From Winogradskyella immobilis (lineage in GTDB: Bacteria; Bacteroidota; Bacteroidia; Flavobacteriales; Flavobacteriaceae): 64,000 nt of DNA. Of this stretch, positions 33,537 to 43,133 are shown piece by piece (positions within the stretch are counted from its first letter, which is position 1; each line of letters starts with the position of its first letter). The position numbers were made by a program, and so were the translations under genes. The notes beneath the pieces are model-generated. The model was not told the origin of the DNA. It ran no database searches and worked only from the letters and a program-made list of their open reading frames with translations. The DNA lies in assembly GCF_021887715.1 (NCBI RefSeq), contig NZ_JAIQXX010000002.1:186001-250000 (forward strand), written 5' to 3'.

Positions 33537-34700
33537 TCAGTTTTTTAATTGACTTTTCTTATGAAGCAACCGTGTTAATTTTATTGATAAATCGGTTAAA
33601 ATAATTTTAGAATTTCCATTACGTTCTATATGATACATGGCATCTTGTAATTCTTTAGAAATATCTAAAATATTACTATCATGGACAAAAGGCGCAAATT
33701 TTTCTAATTTAAAATTTTCAGTTTTAGGCTCTATATAAACCAATTCATTTGCATTATAATTTAAAAGCATAGCCTGTCTAAAATAATTGAGGCAAAATTG
33801 TAAAAACTGTTTCTGAGTTTCGCGACCAGTTTTAGCAATTTCTTCAGACCAAGATATTAAGTCTCTAATAGCAGTTTTATTGCCTTTGGCTTTAAAAGCA
33901 GAACGCACCCAAAGTACAAACCATTTTTCAAATTGAATATCTTCACTATCTTGATAAATTAAATCACATGCCTTATTGTAATTACCATTAGATTGATGGG
34001 CAATTTTAGTAGCTACGGAAACATCTAATTCATAATTTTTTACAAGTGCATCAGAAATTACGGCTTCAGCTAAAGGAGGAAAATGTAAAACTTGGCACCT
34101 CGAACGTATGGTATTTATAATTTGTTCTTCGTCTTCGGCAATTAAAATAAATACGGTTTTTTCAGGCGGTTCTTCAATAAGTTTTAAAAGCTTATTAGCA
34201 CAAGCTGTATTCATTTTTTCAGCCATCCAAATGAGCATTACCTTATAACCACCTTCGTAAGATTTTAATGCTAAAGATTTTACAATATCGTGAGCTTCGT
34301 CTACACCAATTTGTCCTTGTTTATTGTCTACACCTAATAGTTTATACCAATCAAACAAATTACCATAGGGCTGTTGGTCTATAAGTTGACGCCATTCTTC
34401 CATAAAATGATTTGAAATAGGATGGCGTTTTACTTTGTCATTTGAAGTGACAGGAAATGCAAAATGTAAATCAGGATGCGAAATGTTTTTAAACTTTAAA
34501 TTACAAGCCTCATTACCATTGCTATTTTCTGAGTCGGTATTACCACATAAAATATACTGAGCATAGGCAATAGCCATAGGTAGTGTGCCAGAACCTTCTG
34601 GACCAACAAATAATTGCGCGTGTGGAATTCTTCCCGCATCAACACTTGTGGTTAAGTGATTTTTAATATGATTTTGCCCTAATATTTCAGAAAATAGCAT
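33537..34700 (-). CDS. holB: DNA polymerase III subunit delta'
   Basis: The 387-residue protein is a clamp-loader AAA+-like subunit. It has the N-terminal LGQNHIKNHL, a degenerate P-loop (VGPEGSGTLPMA, without the usual lysine, as in other delta' subunits), the LLKLIEEPPEKTVFIL segment of sensor-1 type, and IRSRCQVLHFPPL as SRC motif. Delta' acts as the stator in loading the beta clamp at primers. The gene is divergent from pgk, with about 175 bases between. Confidence 0.9.
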   Translation of the reverse strand: MLFSEILGQNHIKNHLTTSVDAGRIPHAQLFVGPEGSGTLPMAIAYAQYILCGNTDSENSNGNEACNLKFKNISHPDLHFAFPVTSNDKVKRHPISNHFMEEWRQLIDQQPYGNLFDWYKLLGVDNKQGQIGVDEAHDIVKSLALKSYEGGYKVMLIWMAEKMNTACANKLLKLIEEPPEKTVFILIAEDEEQIINTIRSRCQVLHFPPLAEAVISDALVKNYELDVSVATKIAHQSNGNYNKACDLIYQDSEDIQFEKWFVLWVRSAFKAKGNKTAIRDLISWSEEIAKTGRETQKQFLQFCLNYFRQAMLLNYNANELVYIEPKTENFKLEKFAPFVHDSNILDISKELQDAMYHIERNGNSKIILTDLSIKLTRLLHKKSQLKN

Positions 34701-34850
34701 AAAACAAAACTATGTAATTTTTTTGTGCTTTTTAACCTTAATATGTTTTCAGTATAAAACGGAACTCAGTTTTGCTTTAACACTAGTTTTATAGACTCTT
34801 TTAATTTTTATGATTAGCTTCCTTCAAATTTCCAAATGAAAAAATTCATG

Positions 34851-34858
34851 TATTTTTG
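34851..34858 (+). promoter_or_regulatory. Putative -7 element for pgk
   Basis: TATTTTTG is a TAnnTTTG match ending 18 bases before the ATG at 34877. Confidence 0.5.
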
Positions 34859-34876
34859 TTCATTAAAATTCGGACT

Positions 34877-36064
34877 ATGAAGACCCTTAATGATTTTAAT
34901 TTTAAAGATAAAAAAGCATTAATTCGAGTAGATTTTAATGTGCCTTTAGATGACAATCTCAATGTTACAGATACAACCAGAATTGTATCTGCTAAACCTA
35001 CAATTATAAAAATATTAGAAGATGGTGGTAGCTGTATATTGATGTCGCATTTAGGCAGACCCAAAGGTGTGCAACCCGAATTTTCTTTACAGCATATTGT
35101 CGATGATATTGAAGATGTTTTTGGAGTAGAAGTGAAATTTGCTAGTAATTGTATTGGCGAAGAAGCTGAGACGTTAGCGAATACACTGCAACCTGGTGAG
35201 ATTTTATTGCTAGAGAATTTAAGATTTCATGAAGAAGAGAAAAAGGGAGATCTTAATTTTGCACAACAGTTATCTCGCTTAGGAGATGTATATGTTAATG
35301 ATGCTTTTGGCACTGCACATAGAGCGCATGCATCAACAACAATAGTTGCACAATTTTTTCCTGAACAGAAATGTTTTGGTCATTTACTAGCTAAAGAAAT
35401 TGAGAGCATACAGAAGGTTTTAGATTATGGCGAAAAACCTGTTTTAGCTGTTTTAGGAGGAGCAAAAGTATCCTCTAAAATAACCGTTATTGAAAATATA
35501 TTAGATAAGGTTGATCATTTAATTATTGGAGGAGGCATGACATTTACATTTATTAAAGCTCAAGGAGGTAATATTGGAGATTCAATTTGCGAAGATGATA
35601 AAATGGAACTGGCTTTAGAGATACTAAAACAAGCAGAAGCGAAAGGTGTTAAAATTCATTTACCTCTAGATGTTATTGCTGCAGATGCGTTTAGTAATGA
35701 TGCCAATACACAAATATGTGATGTAAATGCAATTCCAAATGGATGGCAAGGTTTAGATGCAGGTCCCAAATCTTTAGAGGTATTTAATGACGTTGTTAAT
35801 ACATGCAAAACCATTTTATGGAATGGACCTTTAGGTGTTTTTGAATTAGAAAGTTTTGCTAATGGTACAATAGCTCTAGGTGATTCTATTGCAGAATCTA
35901 CTGAAAACGGCGCATTCTCTTTAGTTGGAGGAGGAGATTCTGTAGCTGCGGTGAAACAATTTGGTTTTAAGGATAAAGTGAGCTATGTTAGTACAGGCGG
36001 AGGAGCAATGTTAGAGAGTTTGGAAGGAAAAACTTTACCAGGTATCGCTGCGATAATGAATTAA
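34877..36064 (+). CDS. pgk: Phosphoglycerate kinase
   Basis: PGK transfers a phosphate between 1,3-bisphosphoglycerate and ADP in glycolysis. The ATG at 34877 is chosen because the conserved N-terminus is [23 protein letters not shown], and the TTG upstream lies inside the promoter. The 395-residue protein has the RVDFNVP motif, [10 protein letters not shown], the hinge and nucleotide-binding GGAKVSSKI, and the C-terminal [10 protein letters not shown] and [14 protein letters not shown] segments. It is complete and highly conserved. Confidence 0.97.
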   Translation: MKTLNDFNFKDKKALIRVDFNVPLDDNLNVTDTTRIVSAKPTIIKILEDGGSCILMSHLGRPKGVQPEFSLQHIVDDIEDVFGVEVKFASNCIGEEAETLANTLQPGEILLLENLRFHEEEKKGDLNFAQQLSRLGDVYVNDAFGTAHRAHASTTIVAQFFPEQKCFGHLLAKEIESIQKVLDYGEKPVLAVLGGAKVSSKITVIENILDKVDHLIIGGGMTFTFIKAQGGNIGDSICEDDKMELALEILKQAEAKGVKIHLPLDVIAADAFSNDANTQICDVNAIPNGWQGLDAGPKSLEVFNDVVNTCKTILWNGPLGVFELESFANGTIALGDSIAESTENGAFSLVGGGDSVAAVKQFGFKDKVSYVSTGGGAMLESLEGKTLPGIAAIMN

Positions 36065-36114
36065 CATACAATTTCTATAACAAACCTCGTTGTATAGATA
36101 TATAAATATTCTTG

Positions 36115-37686
36115 ATGAAAATAGTACTGAGATATAGTATTTTTTTATGCGTCTTTTTAGGGTTTTCACAAACCCAAAACGATAGTATTCTTGTAAAAAA
36201 GAATATTGAGAAGTTAGAAAAAGAGACAGCATCTGACACCATTATTGATGGCAAATTGGTTGTTGATAAATCCATTCCTGCTATAATTGATAGCACAACA
36301 GTAAAGTCGTTACAAGATTATGAGGAAGCAGCTAAAATTGACGAAAAATGGTTAGAAGAACTATATAGCAATGCATTATTTGACACCATATATAAAACAG
36401 TTACAGAATTAGATTATAGCAATCCTGTCGATTATCCAGAATTAACTACAGACACGTTAAAAGTAAGATTAGAAAGACTCAATGCTAAAACACCATTTAA
36501 TGTAGAATATAATTCATCGCTAGAAAATGTTATTAAAAGCTATTTAAAAAATAGACGCAATTCCTTTTCGCGATTAATGGGCTTAAGTCATTATTACTTT
36601 CCTATGTTTGAAAGTGGGTTAGACAAGTATGATATTCCTTTAGAGATTAAGTACCTGGCTATTGTGGAGTCGGCATTAAAGCCTAAAGCGAGATCTCGGG
36701 TTGGAGCAACCGGGTTATGGCAATTTATGTTTTCTACCGGCAAAATATATGGTTTAGATGTAAGTAGTTATGTGGATGAACGAAGAGATCCTATTAAATC
36801 GACTGAAGCTGCTGCAAAATATTTGGCTAAGCTTTATGAAATTTTTGGAGATTGGGATTTAGCTTTGGCGGCTTATAATTCTGGCCCAGGAAATGTGTCT
36901 AAAGCCATTAGACGTTCAGGAGGTTCTAAAAACTATTGGAATATAAGACACAATCTTCCTCGTGAAACCGCAGGTTATGTGCCTGCATTTTTAGCAACGA
37001 TGTATATTTTTGAATATGCTGAAGAACACGGATTTAAACCAGAGCGACCTGCATTTCAATATGTAGAAACAGATACAATACATATAAAACAAATGATCAC
37101 CTTAGATCAAGTTGCTGAGGTAACAGATATAAAAATAGAAGAGTTGCAGTACTTAAACCCTTCTTATAAACTTGATATTATTCCATATATAAAAGACGAA
37201 AATTATACGTTGCGTTTGCCTAGGTATGCTATTGGAAGTTTTGTGGCTAATGAAGAGAAAATCTATGCGTTTGCTAAAGAAGAGCTTAATAAACGTGAAA
37301 AACCATTACCACAGTTTATTGAAAACGAGACTAAAATTAGATACCGTGTTAAGAGTGGAGATTATCTAGGAAAAATTGCAAGACGTTATGGGGTTAGAGT
37401 AAGTAGTATTAAAAGCTGGAATGGCTTACGAAACAATAACCTTAAGATAGGGCAACGTTTAACTATTTATCCTAGAAACCCGGGAGGAGGTTCTAGTAAA
37501 GTTGTGTCAAAACCAAAAACAGTAGTAAACACATCCGGAAAACAAACGTATAAGGTTAAAAATGGAGATTCACTTTGGAGTATTGCACAAAAGTTTTCGG
37601 GAGTTTCGGTTCAGAATATAAAAGACTGGAATAATATTAGTAGCAATAAACTCAAAATTGGAACGACTCTTGTTGTGTCTAAATAA
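36115..37686 (+). CDS. Membrane-bound lytic murein transglycosylase (MltD-like)
   Basis: This 523-residue exported protein has a signal peptide (residues 1-19). An SLT domain (~155-285) carries the catalytic glutamate in LAIVESALKP (Glu185) and the GATGLWQFM, AALAYNSGPGNV motifs. Two LysM repeats follow at ~395-445 and ~475-520 (YRVKSGDYLGKIARRYGVR and YKVKNGDSLWSIAQKF), which bind peptidoglycan. Lytic transglycosylases cut glycan strands with formation of 1,6-anhydro ends. The ATG at 36115 is used instead of the TTG just before it. Confidence 0.93.
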   Translation: MKIVLRYSIFLCVFLGFSQTQNDSILVKKNIEKLEKETASDTIIDGKLVVDKSIPAIIDSTTVKSLQDYEEAAKIDEKWLEELYSNALFDTIYKTVTELDYSNPVDYPELTTDTLKVRLERLNAKTPFNVEYNSSLENVIKSYLKNRRNSFSRLMGLSHYYFPMFESGLDKYDIPLEIKYLAIVESALKPKARSRVGATGLWQFMFSTGKIYGLDVSSYVDERRDPIKSTEAAAKYLAKLYEIFGDWDLALAAYNSGPGNVSKAIRRSGGSKNYWNIRHNLPRETAGYVPAFLATMYIFEYAEEHGFKPERPAFQYVETDTIHIKQMITLDQVAEVTDIKIEELQYLNPSYKLDIIPYIKDENYTLRLPRYAIGSFVANEEKIYAFAKEELNKREKPLPQFIENETKIRYRVKSGDYLGKIARRYGVRVSSIKSWNGLRNNNLKIGQRLTIYPRNPGGGSSKVVSKPKTVVNTSGKQTYKVKNGDSLWSIAQKFSGVSVQNIKDWNNISSNKLKIGTTLVVSK

Positions 37687-37710
37687 ATCGATAAAAAAAC
37701 AGTGTAAAAG

Positions 37711-38682
37711 ATGAAGAATATATTTTCTATAGCGTGCTTAATAGTACTATTGAGTTGTGGAGGTAAAAGCGACAATGTGCGTTATTTAGCGAATTCAACA
37801 GGTAATATAAATAACGTATCAATTGTAGCCGATAATTTACTTTGGGAAGGTCGTGTTGGCGAAGCTATTAGAGAAGTTTTAACGGCACCATTACCTGGTT
37901 TGCCAACTGATGAACCCATTTTTTCATTGCGCCAAATCCCTACTCAAGTTTTTGATGGGTTTGCCACAAGTAGTCGAAGTATTTTAAAAATAGAAAAGAT
38001 TGATGATTCTGGAGTTTCAATTACAAGAGATGTTTATGCCAGACCACAAACCGTAGTTGTAATTAAAGGAAAAACAGATCAAGAAATTATAGATCAGTTA
38101 AACAAAAATTCAGCGAAGATTATTGATGCATTCAATAAAGAAGAGCGTAGAGAAAAATTACGTAGAATTAATAAATCATTGCTTAAAGATGAAGCTATGG
38201 AAACTGCCTTGGGTATTACTGTAGACATTCCTTCTATATATAAAATAGCAAAAGCAGAGGATAACTTTTATTGGCTTCGCAAAAACTTAGGAGGTTATAA
38301 AACCATGGATTTAATGTTTTATTATTATCCTTTAGATGCTATTAAAAAAGGAGATAGTACTATTGTTGATATCATTAATATGCGAGATACTATTATTAAA
38401 GAGCGTATACCTGGAGAAGATGATATAATAATGACAACCCGTACAGATTATGCACCAGCGTTATTTGATATAATTTTAGACAATAAACCTGCATATGAAA
38501 CAAAAGGAATGTGGGAAATTAAAGGAGCCTATATGGGAGGTCCTTTTGTTAATTACGCTATTGAAGATAAAATTAATAACCGCTATTTAGTGGCAGAAGG
38601 ATATGTTTATGCGCCTTCGCAAGACAAACGTGAAAACATTTTTGAGCTTGAAGCGATTATAAAATCCATAAAAATTAATTAA
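37711..38682 (+). CDS. DUF4837 family lipoprotein
   Basis: The 323-residue protein has a lipoprotein signal peptide (MKNIFSIACLIVLLSCGGK, Cys16) and the DUF4837 pattern: NNVSIVADNLLWEG near residue 34, LPGLPTDEPIFSLRQIP, a long central part with FYWLRKNLGGYKTMDLMFYYYP, and the C-terminal EIKGAYMGGPFVNYA. The function is unknown; it is found across Bacteroidota. It lies 24 bases after the MltD-like gene and probably shares its transcript, ended by the strong terminator at 38685-38717. Confidence 0.88.
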   Translation: MKNIFSIACLIVLLSCGGKSDNVRYLANSTGNINNVSIVADNLLWEGRVGEAIREVLTAPLPGLPTDEPIFSLRQIPTQVFDGFATSSRSILKIEKIDDSGVSITRDVYARPQTVVVIKGKTDQEIIDQLNKNSAKIIDAFNKEERREKLRRINKSLLKDEAMETALGITVDIPSIYKIAKAEDNFYWLRKNLGGYKTMDLMFYYYPLDAIKKGDSTIVDIINMRDTIIKERIPGEDDIIMTTRTDYAPALFDIILDNKPAYETKGMWEIKGAYMGGPFVNYAIEDKINNRYLVAEGYVYAPSQDKRENIFELEAIIKSIKIN

Positions 38683-38684
38683 TA

Positions 38685-38717
38685 AAAAAGCCAACTCAAT
38701 TGAGTTGGCTTTTTTTA
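38685..38717. terminator. Rho-independent terminator between the DUF4837 gene and tatA
   Basis: A perfect 15-bp palindromic stem (AAAAAGCCAACTCAA with its complement) has T-rich flanks on both strands, so it can stop both convergent genes. Confidence 0.92.
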
Positions 38718-38735
38718 TGTTCACGAGTAATACAA

Positions 38736-38924
38736 TTACTCTTTATCTTTTAAATCTTTTACAGGTTCATCTTCTTTGGCTTTCTTAAATTCTCGTATTC
38801 CACCACCTAACCCTTTCATGAGTTCAGGGATTTTTCTACCACCAAAAAGAAGAAGAATAACAACACCGATTATAATCCATTCTGTTCCACCTGGCATACC
38901 TAAAAGTATAGTACTAGTAATCAT
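38736..38924 (-). CDS. tatA: Sec-independent protein translocase TatA/TatE
   Basis: The 62-residue protein has one membrane helix (WIIIGVVILLLFGGRKIPEL, ~residues 16-35), the family FGGRKIPEL hinge, an amphipathic helix (MKGLGGGIREFKKA) and an acidic tail. TatA forms the pore for twin-arginine export of folded proteins; TatC is not in the window. A -7 element lies at 38944-38951 on the minus strand. Confidence 0.93.
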   Translation of the reverse strand: MITSTILLGMPGGTEWIIIGVVILLLFGGRKIPELMKGLGGGIREFKKAKEDEPVKDLKDKE

Positions 38925-38943
38925 AACAATTCAATTTAGACTG

Positions 38944-38951
38944 CAAAGTTA
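38944..38951 (-). promoter_or_regulatory. Putative -7 element for tatA
   Basis: The minus strand reads TAACTTTG, a TAnnTTTG match, 20 bases before the tatA start. Confidence 0.45.
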
Positions 38952-39024
38952 GTAATTAAAGTTTAATAACAGTGATATTGTAGTAAATTTAGTGTTTAAA
39001 GAACTTTAGATTGCCGTATTTTTT

Positions 39025-39032
39025 TAATTTTG
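39025..39032 (+). promoter_or_regulatory. Putative -7 element for the M23 peptidase gene
   Basis: TAATTTTG is a TAnnTTTG match that ends only seven bases before the ATG at 39039, which implies a very short leader. Confidence 0.4.
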
Positions 39033-39038
39033 TTAAAG

Positions 39039-39908
39039 ATGAGTGCTAAGAAGAAAAGAAGAAAATTAATACCTCAAAAACTTTTACATAAGTATCGTTT
39101 AGTTATTTTAAATGAAGATACATTTGAAGAGCGATATGCCATTAAGTTAACTCGGCTTAACGTTTTTGTGTTAACGTCTGTATCTTCAATTTTATTAATA
39201 TTTTTTACCATTTTATTAATTGCCTTTACTCCATTAAGAGAATATATTCCAGGTTATTCTTCTACAGCATTAAAAAAGAAAGCGACAGTACTTACCTATA
39301 AAACAGACTCGTTACAGCAACAGATTTTAATTAATGAGAGCTATTATGCTTCAATACGAAAAGTACTTAAAGGTGATGTTACTGAAGTAAATTTTAATAG
39401 AGATTCAATTATTGAAGCAGCTAAAAATGATATTGACCTAACAGAGGTTTTTCCAAGCAGAGAAGATTCCTTATTACGAGAGAAAGTGGATAAAGAAGAT
39501 AAGTACAACTTGTTTGAAACAGCGGTTTCAGAAACGGATTTTGTGCTATTTTCTCCTTTAAGCGGAACAATATCTGAAGGCTATAATATAGAAGACAAAC
39601 ATTATGCAGTAGATATTGTTGTACCCGAAAATACTCCAGTAAAAGCTACTGCTAATGGTACTGTTATTTTTGCAGAATGGACCGTAGAAACAGGTTACGT
39701 AATTATTTTAAAACATAGTAACGAGTTGATTTCTATATATAAACACAACGGAACAATAACTAAAGAACAAGGAGATTTGGTTAAAGCAGGTGAAGTTATT
39801 GCCATGTCAGGAAATACAGGTGAATTAACTACAGGGCCACATTTACATTTCGAACTTTGGAGTAAGGGATATCCCGTTAATCCAACAAATTTTATTGATT
39901 TTCAATAA
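39039..39908 (+). CDS. M23 family metallopeptidase (LytM/EnvC-type)
   Basis: I use the ATG at 39039 (MSAKKKRRKL). The 289-residue protein has a basic cytoplasmic start, one membrane helix (~45-65), a coiled periplasmic linker and a C-terminal LytM domain (~180-285). The zinc site is HYAVDIVVPE (His/Asp) plus HLHFELW. The first ligand segment reads YNIEDKHYAVDI rather than the usual GxHxGxD, so the first histidine of the classic HxxxD motif is retained (H-Y-A-V-D). It probably cuts peptidoglycan peptide bonds. It overlaps the GH3 gene by one base. Confidence 0.9.
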   Translation: MSAKKKRRKLIPQKLLHKYRLVILNEDTFEERYAIKLTRLNVFVLTSVSSILLIFFTILLIAFTPLREYIPGYSSTALKKKATVLTYKTDSLQQQILINESYYASIRKVLKGDVTEVNFNRDSIIEAAKNDIDLTEVFPSREDSLLREKVDKEDKYNLFETAVSETDFVLFSPLSGTISEGYNIEDKHYAVDIVVPENTPVKATANGTVIFAEWTVETGYVIILKHSNELISIYKHNGTITKEQGDLVKAGEVIAMSGNTGELTTGPHLHFELWSKGYPVNPTNFIDFQ

Positions 39909-41410
39909 TGAAGTCATTTAAAGCAATTTTAGCAAAACCTTTTGCGAAACGTGTCGTAAAATCGATACAAAAATGGGCTTCAAAACCTGTTGAAGCTCAA
40001 GAAAAAGTGTTTCAAAATCTAATTACAGAGGCTTCTAATACCGTTTTTGGAAAAGATCACGATTTTATAAGTATTAACACTCATCAAGACTTTGTTAAAC
40101 GTGTACCGATAAGAGATTATGAAGCCTTAAAGCCCTATATAGAACGTGTTGTTGATGGCGAGACAGATATTCTTTGGAAAGGAAAACCTATTTATTTTGC
40201 TAAAACATCTGGGACAACGTCAGGAGCAAAATACATTCCTATTACCAAAGAAAGTATGCCTAGTCATGTTGAAGCCGCACGTAATGCTATTTTAATGTAT
40301 ATTAACGAAACAGGCAATGCTAAGTTTGTAGATGGTAAGATGATCTTTCTTCAAGGAAGTCCTGTTTTAAATGAACAAAATGGTATTCAATTAGGGAGAT
40401 TATCTGGGATTGTAGCACATTATGTGCCTAAATACCTTCAAAAAAATAGATTACCAAGTCTAGAAACCAATTGTATTGAAGATTGGGAGACAAAAGTGGA
40501 TGCTATTGTTGAAGAAACCTTACCAGAAAATATGACCATCATTTCTGGTATTCCGTCTTGGGTGCAAATGTATTTTGAAAAGCTAATAGAGAAGACCGAT
40601 AAAAAAGTCGGAGATATTTTCAAGAATTTTAATCTTTTTATTTTTGGAGGGGTCAATTACGAACCTTATCGCGCAAAGTTTGAGAACTTAATAGGGAGAA
40701 AGGTTGATAGTATAGAGTTATATCCTGCAAGCGAAGGGTTTTTTGCATTTCAAGACAAGCAAAATGAAAGAGGTATGCTTTTACAATTAAATTCGGGTAT
40801 TTTTTATGAGTTTGTAGAAGCAGAACATTTTTTCGAAGATAATCCAAAACGAATAACGATTAAAGATGTAAAATTAGGTGTCAATTACGTGATGATTATT
40901 TCTACAAATGCCGGGCTTTGGGGCTATAATATTGGAGATACAGTAGAATTTACAAGTACTAAACCATACCGTGTCATTGTTTCGGGTCGAATAAAACATT
41001 TTATTTCTGCATTTGGTGAACATGTTATCGGTAAAGAAGTAGAACAAGCATTAAAAGAAGCTTGTGAACATATAGATGTTTCTATTAATGAATTTACTGT
41101 TGCTCCTAAAATCAACCCTGAAGAAGGTTTACCATATCATGAATGGTTTATAGAATTTGAAAATGAACCCAAGAGCATTTCAGAATTTATAGAAAACATA
41201 GATCAATCGCTTCAAAATCAGAATAGTTATTATAAAGATTTAATTGTTGGGAAAGTGCTTCAATCACTTAAAATCACAAAAGTTGAAAAAGATGGTTTTA
41301 AGAAATATATGAAGTCTATAGGAAAATTAGGAGGGCAAAATAAAATCCCTAGATTAGCGAATGACCGTAAAATTGCGGATGCTATAATCAAACAACAATT
41401 CGTTAAATAA
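39908..41410 (+). CDS. GH3 family acyl-acid-amido synthetase-like protein
   Basis: The 500-residue protein matches the GH3 auxin-responsive family, adenylating enzymes that join acids to amino acids in plants. It has the ATP-site motif FAKTSGTTSGAKYIPI (~residues 97-112), a YPASEGFFAFQ motif and YNIGDTVEF (the Tyr-x-x-Gly-Asp site), in the correct order. GH3 relatives are common in Bacteroidota, but their substrates are unknown. There is no signal peptide, so it is cytosolic. A one-base overlap (ATGA-like) with the M23 gene suggests coupling. Confidence 0.9.
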   Translation: MKSFKAILAKPFAKRVVKSIQKWASKPVEAQEKVFQNLITEASNTVFGKDHDFISINTHQDFVKRVPIRDYEALKPYIERVVDGETDILWKGKPIYFAKTSGTTSGAKYIPITKESMPSHVEAARNAILMYINETGNAKFVDGKMIFLQGSPVLNEQNGIQLGRLSGIVAHYVPKYLQKNRLPSLETNCIEDWETKVDAIVEETLPENMTIISGIPSWVQMYFEKLIEKTDKKVGDIFKNFNLFIFGGVNYEPYRAKFENLIGRKVDSIELYPASEGFFAFQDKQNERGMLLQLNSGIFYEFVEAEHFFEDNPKRITIKDVKLGVNYVMIISTNAGLWGYNIGDTVEFTSTKPYRVIVSGRIKHFISAFGEHVIGKEVEQALKEACEHIDVSINEFTVAPKINPEEGLPYHEWFIEFENEPKSISEFIENIDQSLQNQNSYYKDLIVGKVLQSLKITKVEKDGFKKYMKSIGKLGGQNKIPRLANDRKIADAIIKQQFVK

Positions 41411-41437
41411 CATTATATTTGGAGGTTAAAGAATTAT

Positions 41438-43129
41438 ATGAGTAACCAAAAGAAAAAACACGAAAGAACAAGAGCCCAGGAAAGTTCTGGTGCTATTGAG
41501 CGTATGTATATCACTATGCGTCACTTGTTTAATCGTGGATTTTATAAACCGATGGGAGTTTCGGGAGAAACACTTAGAGAAGCATTGCTTTTACTTAGAC
41601 CAGAAATTTATGGTTCTATTGCGGATGAGAAAGCAGAACTTGAAGGTTTATTGTATGTTATAGATCGTTTACCTATTGGTATTGAAGAATGTTCTTTTAT
41701 TAACCTCACTAGTGATGAAGGCTATGGGGATTCTCATTTTAAAGCTATAATTCCCCCAAAACGACGACGAAATTGCTACCGCATTGATGATGAGCAAATG
41801 AATATTGAAATTACACGTGGACGCTCAGAAATCTATGACATATTAACACATCTCACATTTCTTTTTGTGGAATCTCATAAAATAAGTAAGCGTGTTGTAA
41901 TCGATGATAAAGGTAAAACGATTAGAGATTGGGTTAAGCTTGAAAATGCGATTAAAACAAAGAAAAAATTATCACAAAAAGATCGGGAGATAGTAATAAC
42001 ACATATGGCTAATATTTTAGGTAGAACATTTAATGAATTATCTGAAATATACAATGACTTTGCTACTGAATCGCAACCAGAACGCTTATTAAATATAGTG
42101 TATTGGTTAGGCAAATTAGCTATAGAAGAAACTATAAATAATAACAAACGCACAGTAACATTTAGTCCTGTTTTGAGAGAGCGTTTAGGGCACCATATTC
42201 ATGGTGAGATATGGGCAGATGAAATTAAATCAGTATTATACAAGCACAACTTATTAAGGAGGCCTATACATATTATAAGTGCAAATATGCATAGTGTAAT
42301 GAATTCTTTATTTGCTACTACAGCTTTAAAAACTTCAAAAGAAAAAAAATCTATTTACGAAGTTTTTGAAGATTTAAGCAAACCCGAAAATCAGTCAATG
42401 AGAAGTAAGGTTGAAAAGTCAGCCATACAAAATGGTATGATTTACATAAAGGATACTTCTGGGGCAAATATTAATGTTCAGATTTTTGATACGGCAAAAA
42501 TTGATTTTTCTAAAACAAACTTTAAACATTTAGAAGATGATATAAATAATAAAGCCGTTATATTTGTTATGGATTATGCGTTTGGTGAGCAAGCTTACGA
42601 AACTCTAGATGAGCTACTAAAGCCTGTAAATGTAAATAAAGAGCAAGTGCATTTAGATGTGAAGTCAATTTCAATAATGGGTAAAGCAGGTATTTTGCAA
42701 GGAGGAAAAGGAGATGTAATGGTTCCTTCAGCACATATCTTTGAAGGGACAGCTGATAATTATCCGTTTAAAAATGAATTGACTAAAGAAGATTTAAAAG
42801 ATTGTGGCGTTGATGTTTATGAGGGTTCTATGATTACGGTTTTAGGTACATCTTTACAGAACAAAGAAATTTTAAAATTCTTTAAAAAATCGACTTGGAA
42901 TGTCATTGGTTTAGAAATGGAAGGGGCGCATTATCAAAAGGCAATACAAGCCGCATCTAAAGTAAGAGGAAGTATTAATGAAGACGTAAAAGTAAGATAC
43001 GCCTATTATGCTAGTGACAACCCATTAGAAACAGGCAGCACATTAGCATCAGGAGGTTTAGGTACATCAGGTGTTAAACCAACATATGTAATTACAAATA
43101 AAATTTTACAACAAATATTCAACAATTAA
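41438..43129 (+). CDS. DUF6909-like protein with nucleoside-phosphorylase-type C-terminus
   Basis: This 563-residue cytosolic protein is well conserved in Flavobacteriia, and I match it to the DUF6909 group from memory. The N-terminal half (~30-290) is helical with ERMYITMRHLFNRGFYKPMG and RRRNCYRIDDEQMNIEITRGRSEI. The C-terminal half (~330-560) contains QGGKGDVMVPSAHIFEGT, and VIGLEMEGAHYQKA, which resembles the GLEMExA signature of purine nucleoside phosphorylases, where the glutamate binds ribose. An enzymatic role on a nucleoside-like substrate is inference. It follows GH3 by 27 bases. Confidence 0.75.
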   Translation: MSNQKKKHERTRAQESSGAIERMYITMRHLFNRGFYKPMGVSGETLREALLLLRPEIYGSIADEKAELEGLLYVIDRLPIGIEECSFINLTSDEGYGDSHFKAIIPPKRRRNCYRIDDEQMNIEITRGRSEIYDILTHLTFLFVESHKISKRVVIDDKGKTIRDWVKLENAIKTKKKLSQKDREIVITHMANILGRTFNELSEIYNDFATESQPERLLNIVYWLGKLAIEETINNNKRTVTFSPVLRERLGHHIHGEIWADEIKSVLYKHNLLRRPIHIISANMHSVMNSLFATTALKTSKEKKSIYEVFEDLSKPENQSMRSKVEKSAIQNGMIYIKDTSGANINVQIFDTAKIDFSKTNFKHLEDDINNKAVIFVMDYAFGEQAYETLDELLKPVNVNKEQVHLDVKSISIMGKAGILQGGKGDVMVPSAHIFEGTADNYPFKNELTKEDLKDCGVDVYEGSMITVLGTSLQNKEILKFFKKSTWNVIGLEMEGAHYQKAIQAASKVRGSINEDVKVRYAYYASDNPLETGSTLASGGLGTSGVKPTYVITNKILQQIFNN

Positions 43130-43133
43130 AAAT

